A stretch of 64,000 nt of DNA from Acanthaster planci (GCF_001949145.1 NW_019091356.1:3755386-3819385), one strand, 5' to 3'. Shown: positions 50,891 through 63,108, numbered from the stretch's first letter. The notes: generated from the sequence alone by a model not told the origin. Made by a program: numbers and translations.

Positions 50891-51314
50891 AGCAGCAGGT
50901 ACCACAAACTATTTTCAAGACAAAAACTACATCTTGAAAATATTTCAACTGGCCCTTTCCTAAATTTGCACTTCTGGAGTTTTCAAAATAACTTTAATGA
51001 AACACTTGTTGTCAATTAATCACATTTGATCAAGTGTCTTATACAGCTCTTGTTTGTATGTATTTACATATTTACACTGTCTCGTCGGACAAATTTTAGA
51101 TGGACAAAAGAAAAGAAAGAAAATGTGGAAAAGTAGCATCTTTGCTTTGGGTCCTTTTCAATTAAAAAAATATGCAGTCGAAATTCACAGGCTAACTTGC
51201 GCTTAGCTAAGAAGTGAAATAAATAATGCTTACTTTCCTAGAAAATATCTTGACTGTAAATGACTATTTGATGTAACCTGAAGATTTCTTGTCCCTTGTT
51301 CAGCCATTGGTTGT

Positions 51315-53530
51315 TCAGAGTAGTTTCTTGTGCAGGAGTTCCCAGACCATCCGTTTTCTGAAGTAAGGCATATCGTGCTGAAACGGAATGAAAATTTAGA
51401 TGGAGAGCTTTAGTCTGCTGCTGTCAGTTTACAAAATGATTAATCCCAATATTCTCCACAGTTAAGCCCGATGCTTTTCTAAATCTTTTGAAATTCTCTT
51501 GCTATATAAAAAAAAACCTGTGGGTCATTATTTGCATCTTTACTTTCCAAGCCGTCAGTAAATGTCATCTTTTATTTTCACAGATTGTGTAGGAGTCCAG
51601 AATCGCCTTTTGATTAATCCCACAAAGTCCTCGAAACGTCCTTGTAGATTTTGAAAGGTTTAGAAGTTTTGGCTTAATGTTCCGAGCCGGTGAGGCCGCC
51701 TGCTTTCATCCCAGCAGAAACTTTCTTGGGGATTAAATAACGCAGGCAGCTTCAAATGAAATGCTGACTCTCCCCCTCTTTCCTTTAATCACCGTCTTGC
51801 TCACCTGTGTGAACGTGATCTTCTTATCCCTGCTGATGTAGTCGGCAAACTTGCAGGCAAACATGCCGCAGTCGCTGCCGTTCAGCTGTTGTGGGATGTC
51901 CCTCCGGCATGAGCTCCTCCATCCCGTCATGTCGTAGGGTGAGCCCTTCTTGTCCCGGTGCTCAGCAATCAAGTAGTCCCTGAACAATTCAGAAACGGTG
52001 AAGTTGAGGTTTTCTCCGTTGAAAATGTCTCTTCCGGCAAAACGGAGTCTTGTGGATGGAAGCAAGTGTGCTTTCACATATCTTGTACATGTAGGCCAAC
52101 CACACCGACCAGTCTTTTCAATTTCTTAGAACACAGTGTTGCTGGTTTTTATAACTGACCCTTTATTTGTGGTGTACCAGAAGGAGGAACTTCATACCAG
52201 GCCAATCTACTTACCACAGTGCATTCAAACACTGCTTGTTCTCTCCACCCATTGAATCAAAATATTCAATGCTCTTCTTCCGGAAATCAATGATCTGAAA
52301 AAATAGATTGTTTCATGCAATCAGCAACAGGAACACCCATCCTGTTAGATTTTCACGATTATAAGAAAAGACGAGCAGATTCAGATTTGACAATACAAGG
52401 ACCGTTAATTTCATATTAGGTCCTCGTAAAAAAGTTCTTATAAGAGTGACATAGATAAATATGACAAACATAAGATTACAGCTTATCAAAAACAATTTTT
52501 TTTGCTTAGGGGTCATAAAGGTGCATTTGATGTTAGTCCAACCCTACATAGTTCATGCTCAGCATGGCCTTTCTTGAATCACAGTTGCAATGTAAAGGTG
52601 AAAAAGGACGTTTATAAAACCAAGAACAACCAAAGACTTGTGGCCAGGTATTCTCTCTTGAGCCACGTCAAAAACGTTTGTGGCTTCCTATACTCAGTGA
52701 AGCCCATCAAACAAATTGTGTCCCTCTCTGGTCATGATAGCCCAGGAAGTCAAGTGACTTACAGCCAGGCACCAATGCATCCCTAGATGTATTGGGATCA
52801 GGATCATGTTCTTGGCAAAGATGTCTGTCTTCTTGGTCCACCTCCGCAGTCCGGCGTGCCCCTCCTTCAACAGCTTGGGGTAGAAGAAAGTGTTGAAGCA
52901 GTGCAGCTTGGTCTGGCCTAGCTCCCCGCCTCTCTCCACCAACATGCTCATGTAGAAGTTGATGATCTGAACCCAAGAGAGAACTCTTCCCATCAGTTTT
53001 CCCGTTGAAAAAGGAAAAAACGGAATGGGTCCAGCGGGAATACCAATCGACTTAAGAGGTTGGAGTTACGCGGGTTTTGACCAACACCTGCAAACTCTGT
53101 GGCGTGTAATGTAGAATATCTTTGAAGTGAAGCCGCGCAAACCCAATTTTATTTCTGCCTGGCCACTGTGGTATGCAATCAAATGGGCCGGCTCCCAAAA
53201 CCACCAGAAAGCTATACCTCAGTGGGATTGTGTTTGTCCTACCTCATCGTTGAGCCAATTCAGGCCGTACAGCGTGTGCATGTCGTTGCGTGTGAGCTGT
53301 ATCCGGAAGCCCTCCACAAGCACCTGGCTGGACGGCGTTGGCCGGAGGGCATTTTCAATCTCCGCCCTCATGTCGTCGGTGATCTCGGGCAATTCTTCTT
53401 CTGCCTCCTCCTCCTCTTCATCTTCGATTTCTTCGATTTCTTCCACGTCTTCCTCTTCCGATACCTCCGGGGTGGGGGGTTCCTCAATGACGGCCACCCT
53501 CCGCTCGGCCAATTTCATGTCTTCTGTGAT
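51315..53530 (-). other. SENP1: SENP Ulp1-type catalytic domain and preceding acidic segment
   Basis: The last five exons encode residues about 475-743. A Glu/Asp run (about 490-520) precedes LPEITDDM and the domain proper (LNWLNDE, INFYM, RRWTKK). The catalytic triad is visible: His634 in HLGMHWCLA, Asp651 in YFDSMGG, Cys702 in NGSDCGMF. The oxyanion Gln is in IPQQLNG, and the end is HDMPYFRKRMVWELL. His-to-Asp spacing (17) equals that in human SENP1 as I recall it. An active enzyme is expected. Confidence 0.93.
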
Positions 53531-56500
53531 CTACGCAACGGATTCATTCAACCACACTGCTATTCACATAGGTTACTGACATCAATTTCAACCAAAGCTA
53601 AAATCAACATTTCTTTAACAGTTCATCAAATACTTTCATGAGCCAATTCACGTTTTTTTTCAAAGAAGGAAAGTCGGACCACTAACCTTTTTGGACACCC
53701 TTGCAGCCTGTTCATCTCTCTGATGAAAATTAAAACACAACATTTTAGCTCTCCACATATTACGGCAAGTTTTGTTCCAATTTTTTTGAATCACCAACTT
53801 GTACAAACTGCCCCAGAAAAAAAGTTGTGAACAAATACCGTTGACTTTGATAACCAATATGTTAGCATTTAAAAAACTTTTCAGAAGTGAGCAGCAATGC
53901 TCGAACAAAATTTTCAGAGAAACCAAAATTGACGTACTTGCTGTTTGTAAAGACTAAGTGCAGCTTTCTCCCTCTCAATGTTTCTGTGCTGTAACCTAAC
54001 ACTGCTCTCAAAACGCTCTTTCCTGTGGAAGAACAGAGATCAGGAAACTTTAAAACGGCTGATCACTGAAGTGAACTTGTTAAATGGCACGTTCCCAATT
54101 TAACGTTTGGCAACGTGCATCTTTTGCCACAGAAATGCCTACTTGTTCTTGAGCTGTTTCCGAATAAGTCAAGTATATGAATTAGTTGAACTGGCTAAAT
54201 GTTACTCACAAATCTTTGACCCAGTCAGTCATTGCACACGGTGTGGCTGTTAGACTCCGCTCAAAGGATGTCATCTGCGACAAGTCGCGTGAGGCGGAGC
54301 GCTGCGGGGCAGGCTTAATTGACACTATGATTGGAGACTCCGATCGAACGCTGAAATCTGATTGGTCAAAAAACAAAAGAAGAAAAATGACAAACAATGA
54401 AACATGTGGGTGATATTTCACCAGTCTTCTAAGCAATAACAAATGGGATGTTACAGGCTTAACGGGTACGTGATGTGTACTGACGCTGGTTTGAAGTTGA
54501 ACTTTCACGAGAATCGTAATTTGCCAAATACCTGGTTGTCCGGGTGTCGCCACTGTATGTCTGCTGGTGTAGGGCGTAGCACTTGGGCTGAGGTCAGTTA
54601 CAGGGGCATGCAACCGTTGCCTGGCAGCTTCTCGGACCTCTTGTCGGCTCTCGTACTGGTGCGGTAGGACCCTGGTTCTGTGGAGGCTTCTGTTGGCGGG
54701 GATTCGCGGTCTCTCTATGACCGAACCCAGCTCTGTCGACTCCTGCTGTGTGCTGTAATGAAAAAGGACAAGGGTGTTCAGAAAGTGATGTCAAATTTGT
54801 TGAAGTAAAGACCTTACAAGTAAGCCAGTCACTGAAATTAGGACACACACACTGAAATCCTAGAATTTCTTTCTAATCACATTAAAAGTGCCCTTGAAAG
54901 TCTGTATATAACCTTTTGAATAACTTGTATGACAGACAAAAATGACAAACTTCTCTCACCACTTCCAAGCAGTCACTTTTTAAAAAGAATGATTGTAAGG
55001 GTGCAACCTGCAGCTGGGATCTCTGGATACACGGTCTTTATTGACCCAAGTTGTCTTACCGTTTAGCCAAGTATCTTGTCGTTTCCCGTGTGCCGCTGTT
55101 CCTGACTCGTATGCTGCTGCTTGTGGGGCTGAGCACACTGACATTGGCCGTTGTGAATTGCTGTAATAGCTGCTGGTATTGCTGCAGTTGATCCAAGCGT
55201 ACACACTGCAAACCCCCCCAAAAAACAAGGTCGCTGTAACAATTAGGGTTGAAAAGTAACGGCGTCATTTTCAATCAAACTCGGCGTCTTAAGCGTCTGC
55301 GCTCTATCCTTTATTTACTGCTTCTAATCTCGCAAACCCAAACTTGTGAGTTTAATATGTCTGTATCGTCGGACTCAAACTACGGTAAACTACCACCATA
55401 TTAAACGTTACCATCTTACAGTACCTCGGTAGCAGTGGAATGGGATCGACTCCCGTCGGATGATACACTGCTTTGTCTGATGGGAGGTCGCGAGAAAAGC
55501 TTCTCGTTGACCGAGGTGTAAGATCGGCCGACTGTGGGAGGAGCTATTGTTGATGAGGGGAGGGTGGATGACGGTGCCTGGCTCTGCGACGAATGGTTTG
55601 CATGAGTGGATATTGTTTGTCTGTAAAGAAACGACGAGATTGAAATTCTCTCTCGAAAGTCTGGAGGGCCTGACGGAGTATTAACAGACAAAATGGCTTT
55701 GGATGAACTTGCTAATTGTGTCTACCTGTCTTTGGCTCTAGATTGGTTCCTTGCTTTGCTTGATGCACTGCTGTGACTGGAGAAGGAAGGAGGCGCGTCT
55801 GTGAACTGTTGGACTGGCTTAGGGCTGGAGCCACTGTCCCCACCGCGTAGCGAGTGGTTATCTTTCCTCCTAACATCTGACGAGGAGTTAACACAAACAG
55901 AAGATTGGATACTGTAACATCTCATACATATTCACAAGTCAGGCTACTTATTTCAATGGTAGGCAATACCACAGGACAGACCATTTTAACTAATTCCAAA
56001 TCAACCATGCATGTGCATATATATTCCCACACATCAACTGAAAAGCTCTTGCCAGAAACAACATCAAAGCAATGTATCTCCGATAACATTGAATATTGTT
56101 CGATCTGGACACTGTGAGGAACTCTTGTCTTTGAAATTGACTCCAAATCGGCAATTTCTGAGTAGAATTCTCTGGTTCCTCACCTGGGCCATTTGGAAGC
56201 TTTTGTCCATCTTCCTGAAGAGTAGTCTTCCCCATGATGGGGTCCTTGGAGGTGGTTGCCATCGGCGATCGCTGTATAGGACGTCGCCTCAGGTCCTAAG
56301 AAAACCCAAAATCACACATTCTCTTTACTTTGGCAACAGATTAGTGAGACGCCTTTAGGTTCGATCTTCTCTGATTGCCTTTTTTGGGAAGTACAATGTT
56401 GGGAGGCGCTCTAAGAATGGGGTTTACCGGTTTGGTGTTGGCCTCTTGAGGTTCGTGGCTTGAATTCACCATGTGGTTGTCGTAGCCATTCTGCATGCCG

Positions 56501-57576
56501 ACAGGACGGAAGAAGTAGTTCTCACCAAATGTTGACGCCTTCTGCTTTATCCAATTGGCCATCTTGCCAATGGGGCTGGTGACATTTTCTGTGCACAGTA
56601 TAAGGGCGACAAGTCAATAAACGTCAACAGGTTTGTTTATGGTAATATTGAGGCTTTTACCACTTATTTTTGTTTTGCAACTTCAGAAAACATTTTCAAT
56701 GCACTCAAAGAGTCATAGAATCCTGCAGGTATGAACACAGCAAAGCAAGAATCCTCATGAATCCTACAAAAAATTCACACTGATGTTTTGGCCGTTACTC
56801 AGAATTGGAAGACTAGTATAAACTTTGTGAAATCAAAGTGAGTTACTATCATAACTAGTCTCACCGTGGTTGTGTTTGATTCGTTTAGGCTCTGGTGTTT
56901 CCAGAATATCCTGCTCAGCATGCTGCTTGTTGGTGCTGCAATGGAATTATAAAATACACTGTATATTCATGATTTACTGTACTAAAAGCATTCTTCATAA
57001 CTAGGACTACAAAGAATTGTAGCTGAAGTTGAAAATTACAAATATGGAAACTGGGGATTTGAGCAATATTTTGCAGGTGCACAGCAGAGTCTACAGGAAC
57101 GAAACGATCTAAGCAGTTACCTCCATTGGGGCCAACAGACAAACGTTTGCAACATTGATGTCTGTAAAAACCTATGCGGATTCTGTACAAAGGGGAAACA
57201 TCAAATTGATTCAGGCTTCGCCTACATTTTCTCCAACTGCACTATAATTTCCTACTTTGTACAAATGGCATTATTTGTAACAAAGGTCCCTAGGAAACCG
57301 TCAGAGTTACTTGGTGGCTCCTTGTTCATCTCCCTGGTGGAGAATTAAGGAGGGATTTCTACCATGTACCGACAAGTGTCGGAAATAGGGGGCGTTTAAT
57401 GACCAAAGTGAGAGGCACATTTGTTTTATCGACAAATGCACTCAGCTAACATCGTCACGGAACTTGCCGGTCACATACCTCGCCCAAGTCCGTTTTCTGG
57501 GCACAGGACTCGACTGGGAACCGTCAGAGCCGATCCAAGTCCTAAAGGCAGACGTTAGCTTGGAAACCATCGGCAT
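51315..57576 (-). CDS. SENP1: SUMO-specific protease, SENP1/SENP2 type
   Basis: Cysteine protease (C48/Ulp1 family) that matures SUMO precursors and removes SUMO from targets, normally at the nucleus and nuclear pore. Exons in gene order: 57479-57576, 56865-56935, 56428-56588, 56184-56295, 55726-55876, 55425-55620, 55060-55205, 54532-54752, 54210-54357, 53938-54022, 53687-53719, 53243-53530, 52763-52966, 52215-52294, 51805-51979, 51315-51377. They total 2232 nt, one frame, 743 residues and TGA. The start at 57576 is the first ATG after an in-frame TGA at 57601-57603. The N-terminal two thirds are Ser/Pro-rich with basic PRKR (26-29) and PKRIK (49-53), possible nuclear signals. The catalytic domain is at the C-terminus. 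It reads closer to SENP1 than SENP2, but a pre-duplication invertebrate orthologue of both is equally likely. Confidence 0.95.
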
Positions 57577-57667
57577 ATCAACGCAAACATTTGAGTGTGC
57601 TCAACAAAAATATCTCCCGTCGCAGTTCACGCAATGAACTTCCCGTAATGGCTGGCGACACATGAAC

Positions 57668-57679
57668 TGCGCAAGCGCA
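57668..57679. promoter_or_regulatory. NRF1-like binding site upstream of SENP
   Basis: TGCGCAAGCGCA differs by one base from the palindrome TGCGCATGCGCA recognised by NRF1, a factor of housekeeping promoters in animals. It lies 92 bases before the SENP start codon. Binding is inferred from the motif only. Confidence 0.4.
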
Positions 57680-58579
57680 CATGAAAGTTTGAGCTCAACC
57701 TAAACTTGAATCAGTCGACTGGCTACCTGGAATGAAAAAAAATACAGATTAAAAAGAAAAGTGAGTTACGAAAAACCTGAAGTAAAGATGACATTTATAC
57801 TAGCTTATTTCCACTACCTGTTTTCATGCGATCTGAAAGGTCACACTCCTTTATAATTGATATTGTAAAACCTCAGTGCGCGTGTATTAAAGTTGCACAG
57901 CAAGCACGTGTTTATGTTACATGGTTCATCTGAATGCATCGCGCGCCTTCATTTATAAATTTGGGTCAATAGTCTGGTTCCCGATCCCCACATCAACCCA
58001 GGTGTCGAGACGTTTTTAGGCGGGAACCAGTCTGGTGAGAACGATCGGGGTGCGGTGAGACTAGACGAGGATGCATTCGTCACGCGAGTGTCCGTTATTT
58101 TTTCCTGTCATGCCTTGTAAAGTCGATGGAACGGATTCAGACAAATAATTAGGCCTTCAAACTTGTTTGATTTGCTCATCTGGACGTCCTCAAATCACCG
58201 GTATTCTTGGTTTTGAAATAGACCTGAGTGATTTTGCGCAATGGTAGAAAGGCATTTATGGGAAGTAAAAAGGAGCAAACATTGCCTTCTTCCTTCCCAC
58301 AGTACCTTTCTACTTAAATTGTGCAAAATTACCCATGTTGTATTAGCAATAAGGCTTATTCTGAGCTCCATGAAGAATTGCCTCTTTTCATCTTTCGGCA
58401 ACATCCCCCAAATATTGAAAGAGGCAATTCATAGACATTAGAATGCCACTCAGACTAGGCCCAGCCTCGGCTTGGGCCTAGCAGTAGCAACAAGCATGCC
58501 TAGCATTCTGGCGTGGATCACCTAGACTGTCCTACTCATTGAATTTTGTCATGATGTTATCTTTCACCATGCGGTTGCG

Positions 58580-58661
58580 TACCTCCAGAACTGTGTGGTC
58601 TGACATCCGCCCTGCTTGTGGAGATGGGGTGGATGTCTGACCCCATGCAGTTCTGGGGGTA
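58580..58661. repeat. Imperfect inverted repeat in the SENP-HYKK spacer
   Basis: Left arm TACCTCCAGAACTGTGTGG through GACATCCGCCC is answered by GGGGTGGATGTCTGACC through CAGTTCTGGGGGTA. The arms are about 33 bases with several mismatches and a loop near 13 bases. It may be a foldback transposon relic or a structured element. Confidence 0.6.
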
Positions 58662-59096
58662 GCAGTCATGATGTTCACCGATTTAAACCTCACAATGATC
58701 ACAGTCATGAGAACATGTCGTTATCATGGTTAACAATGTCATGTGGCAAGAAAATTGCTTAATTTAAAAAAATTCATGAAAAAATAGTCATTGTTCTAAA
58801 CATGCTCAGTGCAAAGTGCAAGAGCTTTGATCCACCATAGTTACATCCCTTCAGAAAATCACCCAGGCAACCCAAGATATTTCTTCATTAATATAACTTA
58901 GCAGTTGTTACTTGCTCAGTCGTATGTAAGGCATGAGTTGAGGTACTTAATGCAAAAAGTGCAATTAATGAAGCTTCAAGTTTGGTCTCTTTTCTCCACA
59001 GCTTTTCTGCCAGTTTACAGTCCATTGGGGTTTGTGCAATACGATGTACATGTACTGTGTTTTCTAAACAAATATTTCACCAAGTAGGTCAAAAGC

Positions 59097-61944
59097 ATGA
59101 ATGCAGATTTAGGATGCAGCACTGGAATGACACTTCAAAGCTGTAAGCCAGTACTCTGCATTGATGATGTCAAGACTCTACTTTGTCAACGGTATGGCAT
59201 TGAGACCGCCGACGTGAAGGAGTTCGAGAGCTATGACGATCGGACCTACTACGTGAAGACCAAACTGGGCTGCGGGATAGGCGAGGGGTCAGAGTTCATC
59301 GCCAAGGTTCTGAACTCCCAGAACACGGCCCTGCAGGGCGTGGTAGCCACACATACAGATGTCATGAACCATCTAAAGTCCTTCCCAGAGCTGTGCTGCC
59401 AGTTTGCTTTGCCCAACTTGGATGGCGACCTGCTCAGCTATGAGATAATACCAAATGACATGCGGGATGGTTGGTACCCAGTTAACACCAGTATGAGTGT
59501 ATATAAAGGGTTTTCAAGGCTGCCATCTTGCAGGCCATTTCTTTTGCTCCATAGGGTATGCAGTGCATGGACGGGGTTTCCTTGTGAAGCAAAAGAACTG
59601 CCCTGCAAGATGGCCACCATGCAAAGCCTCTATAGCACAGTAACACCACCACAGGCCTGTGAGCTGTTGATATCACCCTCTGTTCACATGTGCACACTCC
59701 GATGGAACCACTGGGGCCCACGATCCACTGGGCACCATGTGAAAGCACACACATACAGAGACCTCTGCCATAACTAAGTTTTCTGCCATTGTCATCTATT
59801 TACAAGCCAATGTTAGGCTCGGACTTTTCCATTTCCTCTCCCAGTGCCATCCTAACTGATGACTGAAATTCTCCTTTTTCCCTCTCTCAGGGGATAGGTT
59901 AATCGGCAGAGAGGAAGGATTGTCTGCTCTGCGTCTTTTCGACTTTATGCCAGGCAAACCACTGAATACTTTTTCACCACTGTCGCCGAGATTCTGTTTT
60001 GAGGCTGGAGTTCACCTTGGAAAACTGCAGCAAGCTCTCCAGGTACATGCATCAGGAAGCCTGTCAACATTTGTGGCAAACTGGGGGGGTTTGGTCTTCT
60101 AGTTGACTTGAGATAAGCCTAGAAATATGTGGTCTCTTGAAAACCTTGTCATCTCCAACTTTAGCGCCAGATTGCAGTTCCATGATCTCACTGCTACTCG
60201 GTGTCTTTCCACAGATTGAAACTCCAGACAGAGCTGGGATCAAGATAGCACCATCTTTTTTGCAACTTTGTCACGTCTCGTTTCTTTACTCCAGGAGTAC
60301 CCTGGGGACACGAAGCCCCTGAAGTTAAAAGCATCGGTGTGGCAGTGGAATGTGTCGCTGCTTCCCAGACTGAGAAATCTTCTACCACTCGTTGTGGATA
60401 TCCAGAAACGACGGCTGGTGGAGGAGGTTATCGATAAGTTTGAGGCAACCGTGGTGCCCTCCATGGCTGACCTGAGGCAAGGTAGGTTGGAAAACTATGG
60501 CAATGGGTCAAGAACGTGATAGCTTTGTCAGCATTCAACCACGTTTCAGAGTTTGGAAATATTGAGCATTCGGTGATATACTCCTTGTATGCCATATTGT
60601 CTGTAAGTCACAGTGCACCTCAGTAAATATAGTCCCATAGACATCAGTGATAAATTACTTTGACATTCTTTTAAAAATATTCACAACTCTCACAGGTGTC
60701 CAGGCTGCACAGAAATATGATGATTGACATATGTTGTCTTTCAGTTTCCTTTCAGTTTTGCGTAGGTTGACAATTAGATTTGAGAAATTCTCACCCAAAG
60801 CAGACCACCCTGAAAAGGAAGGATATTTCCCTGACTGGCAAAGTAGCCATTCTTAAAAGCATCCCTTTGCAAAATGGCTATTATGGTGCATCCAAATTGC
60901 TCAGAAATGGAAGCAGTAATTCCAGGCCAGAGGTCCAGTTCTATATTTCTTCAATTCCCGAATTCTAGGACTCTCAGAACTTCATAAAATGGAACATTTT
61001 TAGTGTGTAATGTTTATTAATGAGCTCGGTGGATGGATTTTGGTCCTGGTAGCGTGGATGCACCCGTAATGTTGATGACTGCAGCATTAGTAGTGCTTGT
61101 AGTCAGGGAACTGGACCACCTGTGAATTTAAAAAGTGCTCTATGACTGCGGTTATGGCTGAATCACTTGGCTGTGGCATGTAAGTACACACGAGTCTATG
61201 GCAGTGGCTGCAGCCACTTCCCATTGAGACGTGTGCGACTTCAAGCCGCAGCCAAGTGATCTGGACATGGCCCAAGTCTAGGGCTAGTACTTTGAAAAAC
61301 ATTGGAGAAGTAGCTGGCTGTTTTTACACCGAGGACTATTCGGTCTACAGGTGCATTTGTTGAATATTGTCAAGTGTGTTTATAGGCAACTTGTTGGAAT
61401 TTAATATTTATGGGGGTAAGTTGCAGGAAACCGTGAATATGATTTGATTGGTTTATACATAGGTATCCTCTACAACGACTTCAACGGGGACAATGTGCTG
61501 GTCATTGCTGCAGCTGCGGAGACCGGTGATTGCAGTGGTACCAACTGTTTGATGACCAATAGCATTGTCCGGATATCTGGCGTGATTGACTTCGATGACA
61601 TCTTACATGCCTACCTTGTTTATGAAATAGCCATCGGCATGATGTACATGATGTTTTGTAGCGATGAACCAGTCGCAGCAGCTGCGTACATGCTCACCGG
61701 GTTTGAGACAGTCTCCCCGCTACCTCACAACGAGCGCCAACTGTTGCGAGTTTTGGTCGGCAGTCGCCTCGCCCAGTCGCTCTTGATCTCCACGCTACAG
61801 ACCAAGAACCACCCCGACAATAAATACGTGGCCAGCTCCCTCATCAAGGGGTGGAGCCTGCTGGAGGAATGGTGGGGCAGAACCGAGGCCCAACTGCAGG
61901 AATTGTGGGATAGCGTTAGGGTAAGATGCACCGGACAGCTTTAG
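59097..61944 (+). CDS. HYKK: Hydroxylysine kinase (HYKK / AGPHD1)
   Basis: GTP-dependent kinase of the APH/choline-kinase fold that phosphorylates 5-hydroxy-L-lysine in lysine breakdown. Exons: 59097-59469, 59891-60042, 60295-60481, 61463-61944. They sum to 1194 nt, giving 397 residues against 373 in human. The start is the first ATG after an in-frame TAG at 59085. Conserved features are SYDD (45-48), the ATP lysine in FIAKVLNS (K70), LFDFMPGKPL, the catalytic loop YNDFNGDN (241-248) with D243 and N248, and the metal motif IDFDD (D280), followed by VYEIAIGMMYMM. The family's catalytic-loop His is Tyr here. The 3' end may continue: a strong donor AGG|GTAAGA follows 61920 and would replace the last residues with another exon that I did not identify. 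Confidence 0.9.
59498..59638. mobile_element. Foldback MITE in HYKK intron 1
   Basis: GGCTGCCATCTTGCAGG and TTCTTTTGCTCC on the left are inverted on the right as GAAGCAAAAGAAC and CCTGCAAGATGGCCACC. Arms are about 50 bases around a centre near 59565. Both strands can be read as a similar short peptide, which is a consequence of the palindrome and not a gene. Confidence 0.75.
61156..61272. mobile_element. Near-complete palindrome (foldback MITE) in HYKK intron 3
   Basis: ATCACTTGGCTGTGGC through AGTGGCTGC on the left is mirrored by GCAGCCACTTCCCATTGAG through CCAAGTGAT on the right, with almost no loop. The right outer end reads as GGCCATGTCC on the minus strand, the same terminal motif as the elements at 36319 and 47802, so it may belong to a related family. 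Confidence 0.7.
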
Positions 61945-63108
61945 AACTTCGGAGTTTGGTTCTTTGGATGAACTTTCCGAAGAAGTGTCCCCCTCATATC
62001 ACAGCAAAACCTGAAAGTATTTGTGTTTTTTGCTCTGATTTATACAAGGTTTGGGGATTCTCAAAAGTTTGTGGAAAGATAGACAAGAGCACTTGCTTCT
62101 ACGTGTCTATTTGGGAAACACTTTGAAAACAGTACCTGTACTTCCTAATTTATTAATTTTTAAGGTTCTACTTCACTTACAGGGTTATCCAAAACTTCAC
62201 ATAAAAACCACAAAACCTCTTGGGAACGAATAGCCAGCGGCAAACAAAATGGGTAAATAGTTACTTGTACATGTAGTTCACTGGGCATTTATGTATGGCG
62301 GGTTTCAGCCAATCGTAACTTAGTGCGTTGGAGTTTTGAAAGTGAGGCAAAAGAGACGGGAAGGGGATTCAGTCAAAACTACCTGGAATAACAGTACGCA
62401 GAAGTGGACAACAGATTTGACTCGGGGGGGGGGCCTTTGACTACCCGAGAAATTGCCTTGCAGATGAGGTTTGATGGTCTGTGTAAAAACAGGTGGGCAG
62501 AGGCGCACTAGAAGATGAATCCTGTTTAGAATTGCATTCATCACATTGTGTGATATCTTCAGGGATTTAAGCTTCTGCTTTTGACTGTGTAAATGAGCCA
62601 ACTGCCTGTAGATAATTTTTTTGTTTTGCTTTTTTTTTATTTTAATAAACTCCTCCTGTACAGTCGCCGTGCAGTCACTTCTTCAATGAAACCCCCAAAA
62701 TCTATGAACAAAACCGATCTCAACATTTCCATTTTCATTCCTGAGATGTATCACCAAAGACTTAACCTTTAGTTTGCTTTGAGGAAATCTGTCAGTTCAA
62801 GTTCAGTGTGACCAATATTTGTTTTGTTTTTGTTTTTTGTACCAAATTTGCAAACTTGATGTTTCACCCCAACAATACTGTCCTCTGTAGTGTGCTTGGG
62901 TGCTTGGTTTAACCAGCACCTGTTAATGCTGCACATAACTAGGAACCAGACAGGTGACAGTGAAGTGATTTGAAGGTTGCCAGAATAGTGCAAATGTGCC
63001 TCATTTTTACTTCCAGGAGTTTTCCATATTGGTTCTTTGTATGAATGCCTGAGAAAGCATGTTCATTTCAGGTGAACAAAAACTTGCTATAATGTAACAG
63101 AGCTGAGC
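61945..63108. other. HYKK 3' flank
   Basis: No coding exon is recognised. A candidate polyadenylation signal AATAAA lies at 62644-62649, about 700 bases after the proposed stop. A G run is present near 62425. If the donor after 61920 is used, a further HYKK coding exon should lie in this stretch; none is convincing by eye. Confidence 0.5.
62644..62649 (+). promoter_or_regulatory. Candidate polyadenylation signal of HYKK
   Basis: AATAAA in a T-rich setting downstream of HYKK, and the first good hexamer after the proposed stop. Use is unproven. Confidence 0.35.

Larger units (their letters stand above)
45066..51314. other. NEK10 3' flank and convergent intergenic region
   Basis: No coding exon is recognised. 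NEK10 (+) and the SENP gene (-) converge here. Candidate NEK10 polyadenylation signals AATAAA occur at 45551, 46444 and 47641. An ATTAAA on the minus strand at 50993-50998, about 320 bases past the SENP stop, could serve that gene. The stretch contains the foldback elements at 47802 and 48988, a smaller palindrome at 49804-49878 and two tRNA-like SINE segments (50237-50318, 50822-50890). Confidence 0.6.
57577..59096. other. Divergent intergenic region between SENP (-) and HYKK (+)
   Basis: About 1.5 kb separate the two start codons, so the genes are divergently arranged, but this is too wide to call a shared core promoter. The SENP-proximal half is richer in CpG (for example around 57650-57680, 57945 and 58080) and contains an NRF1-like palindrome. 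A hairpin lies at 58580-58661. No coding exon is recognised; untranslated first exons may be present. Confidence 0.5.

Noticed and set aside
59482-59754. Minus-strand and plus-strand frames with similar peptides in HYKK intron 1
   Set aside because: They arise from the foldback element; the HYKK exon ends at 59469 and phase to the next exon fits.
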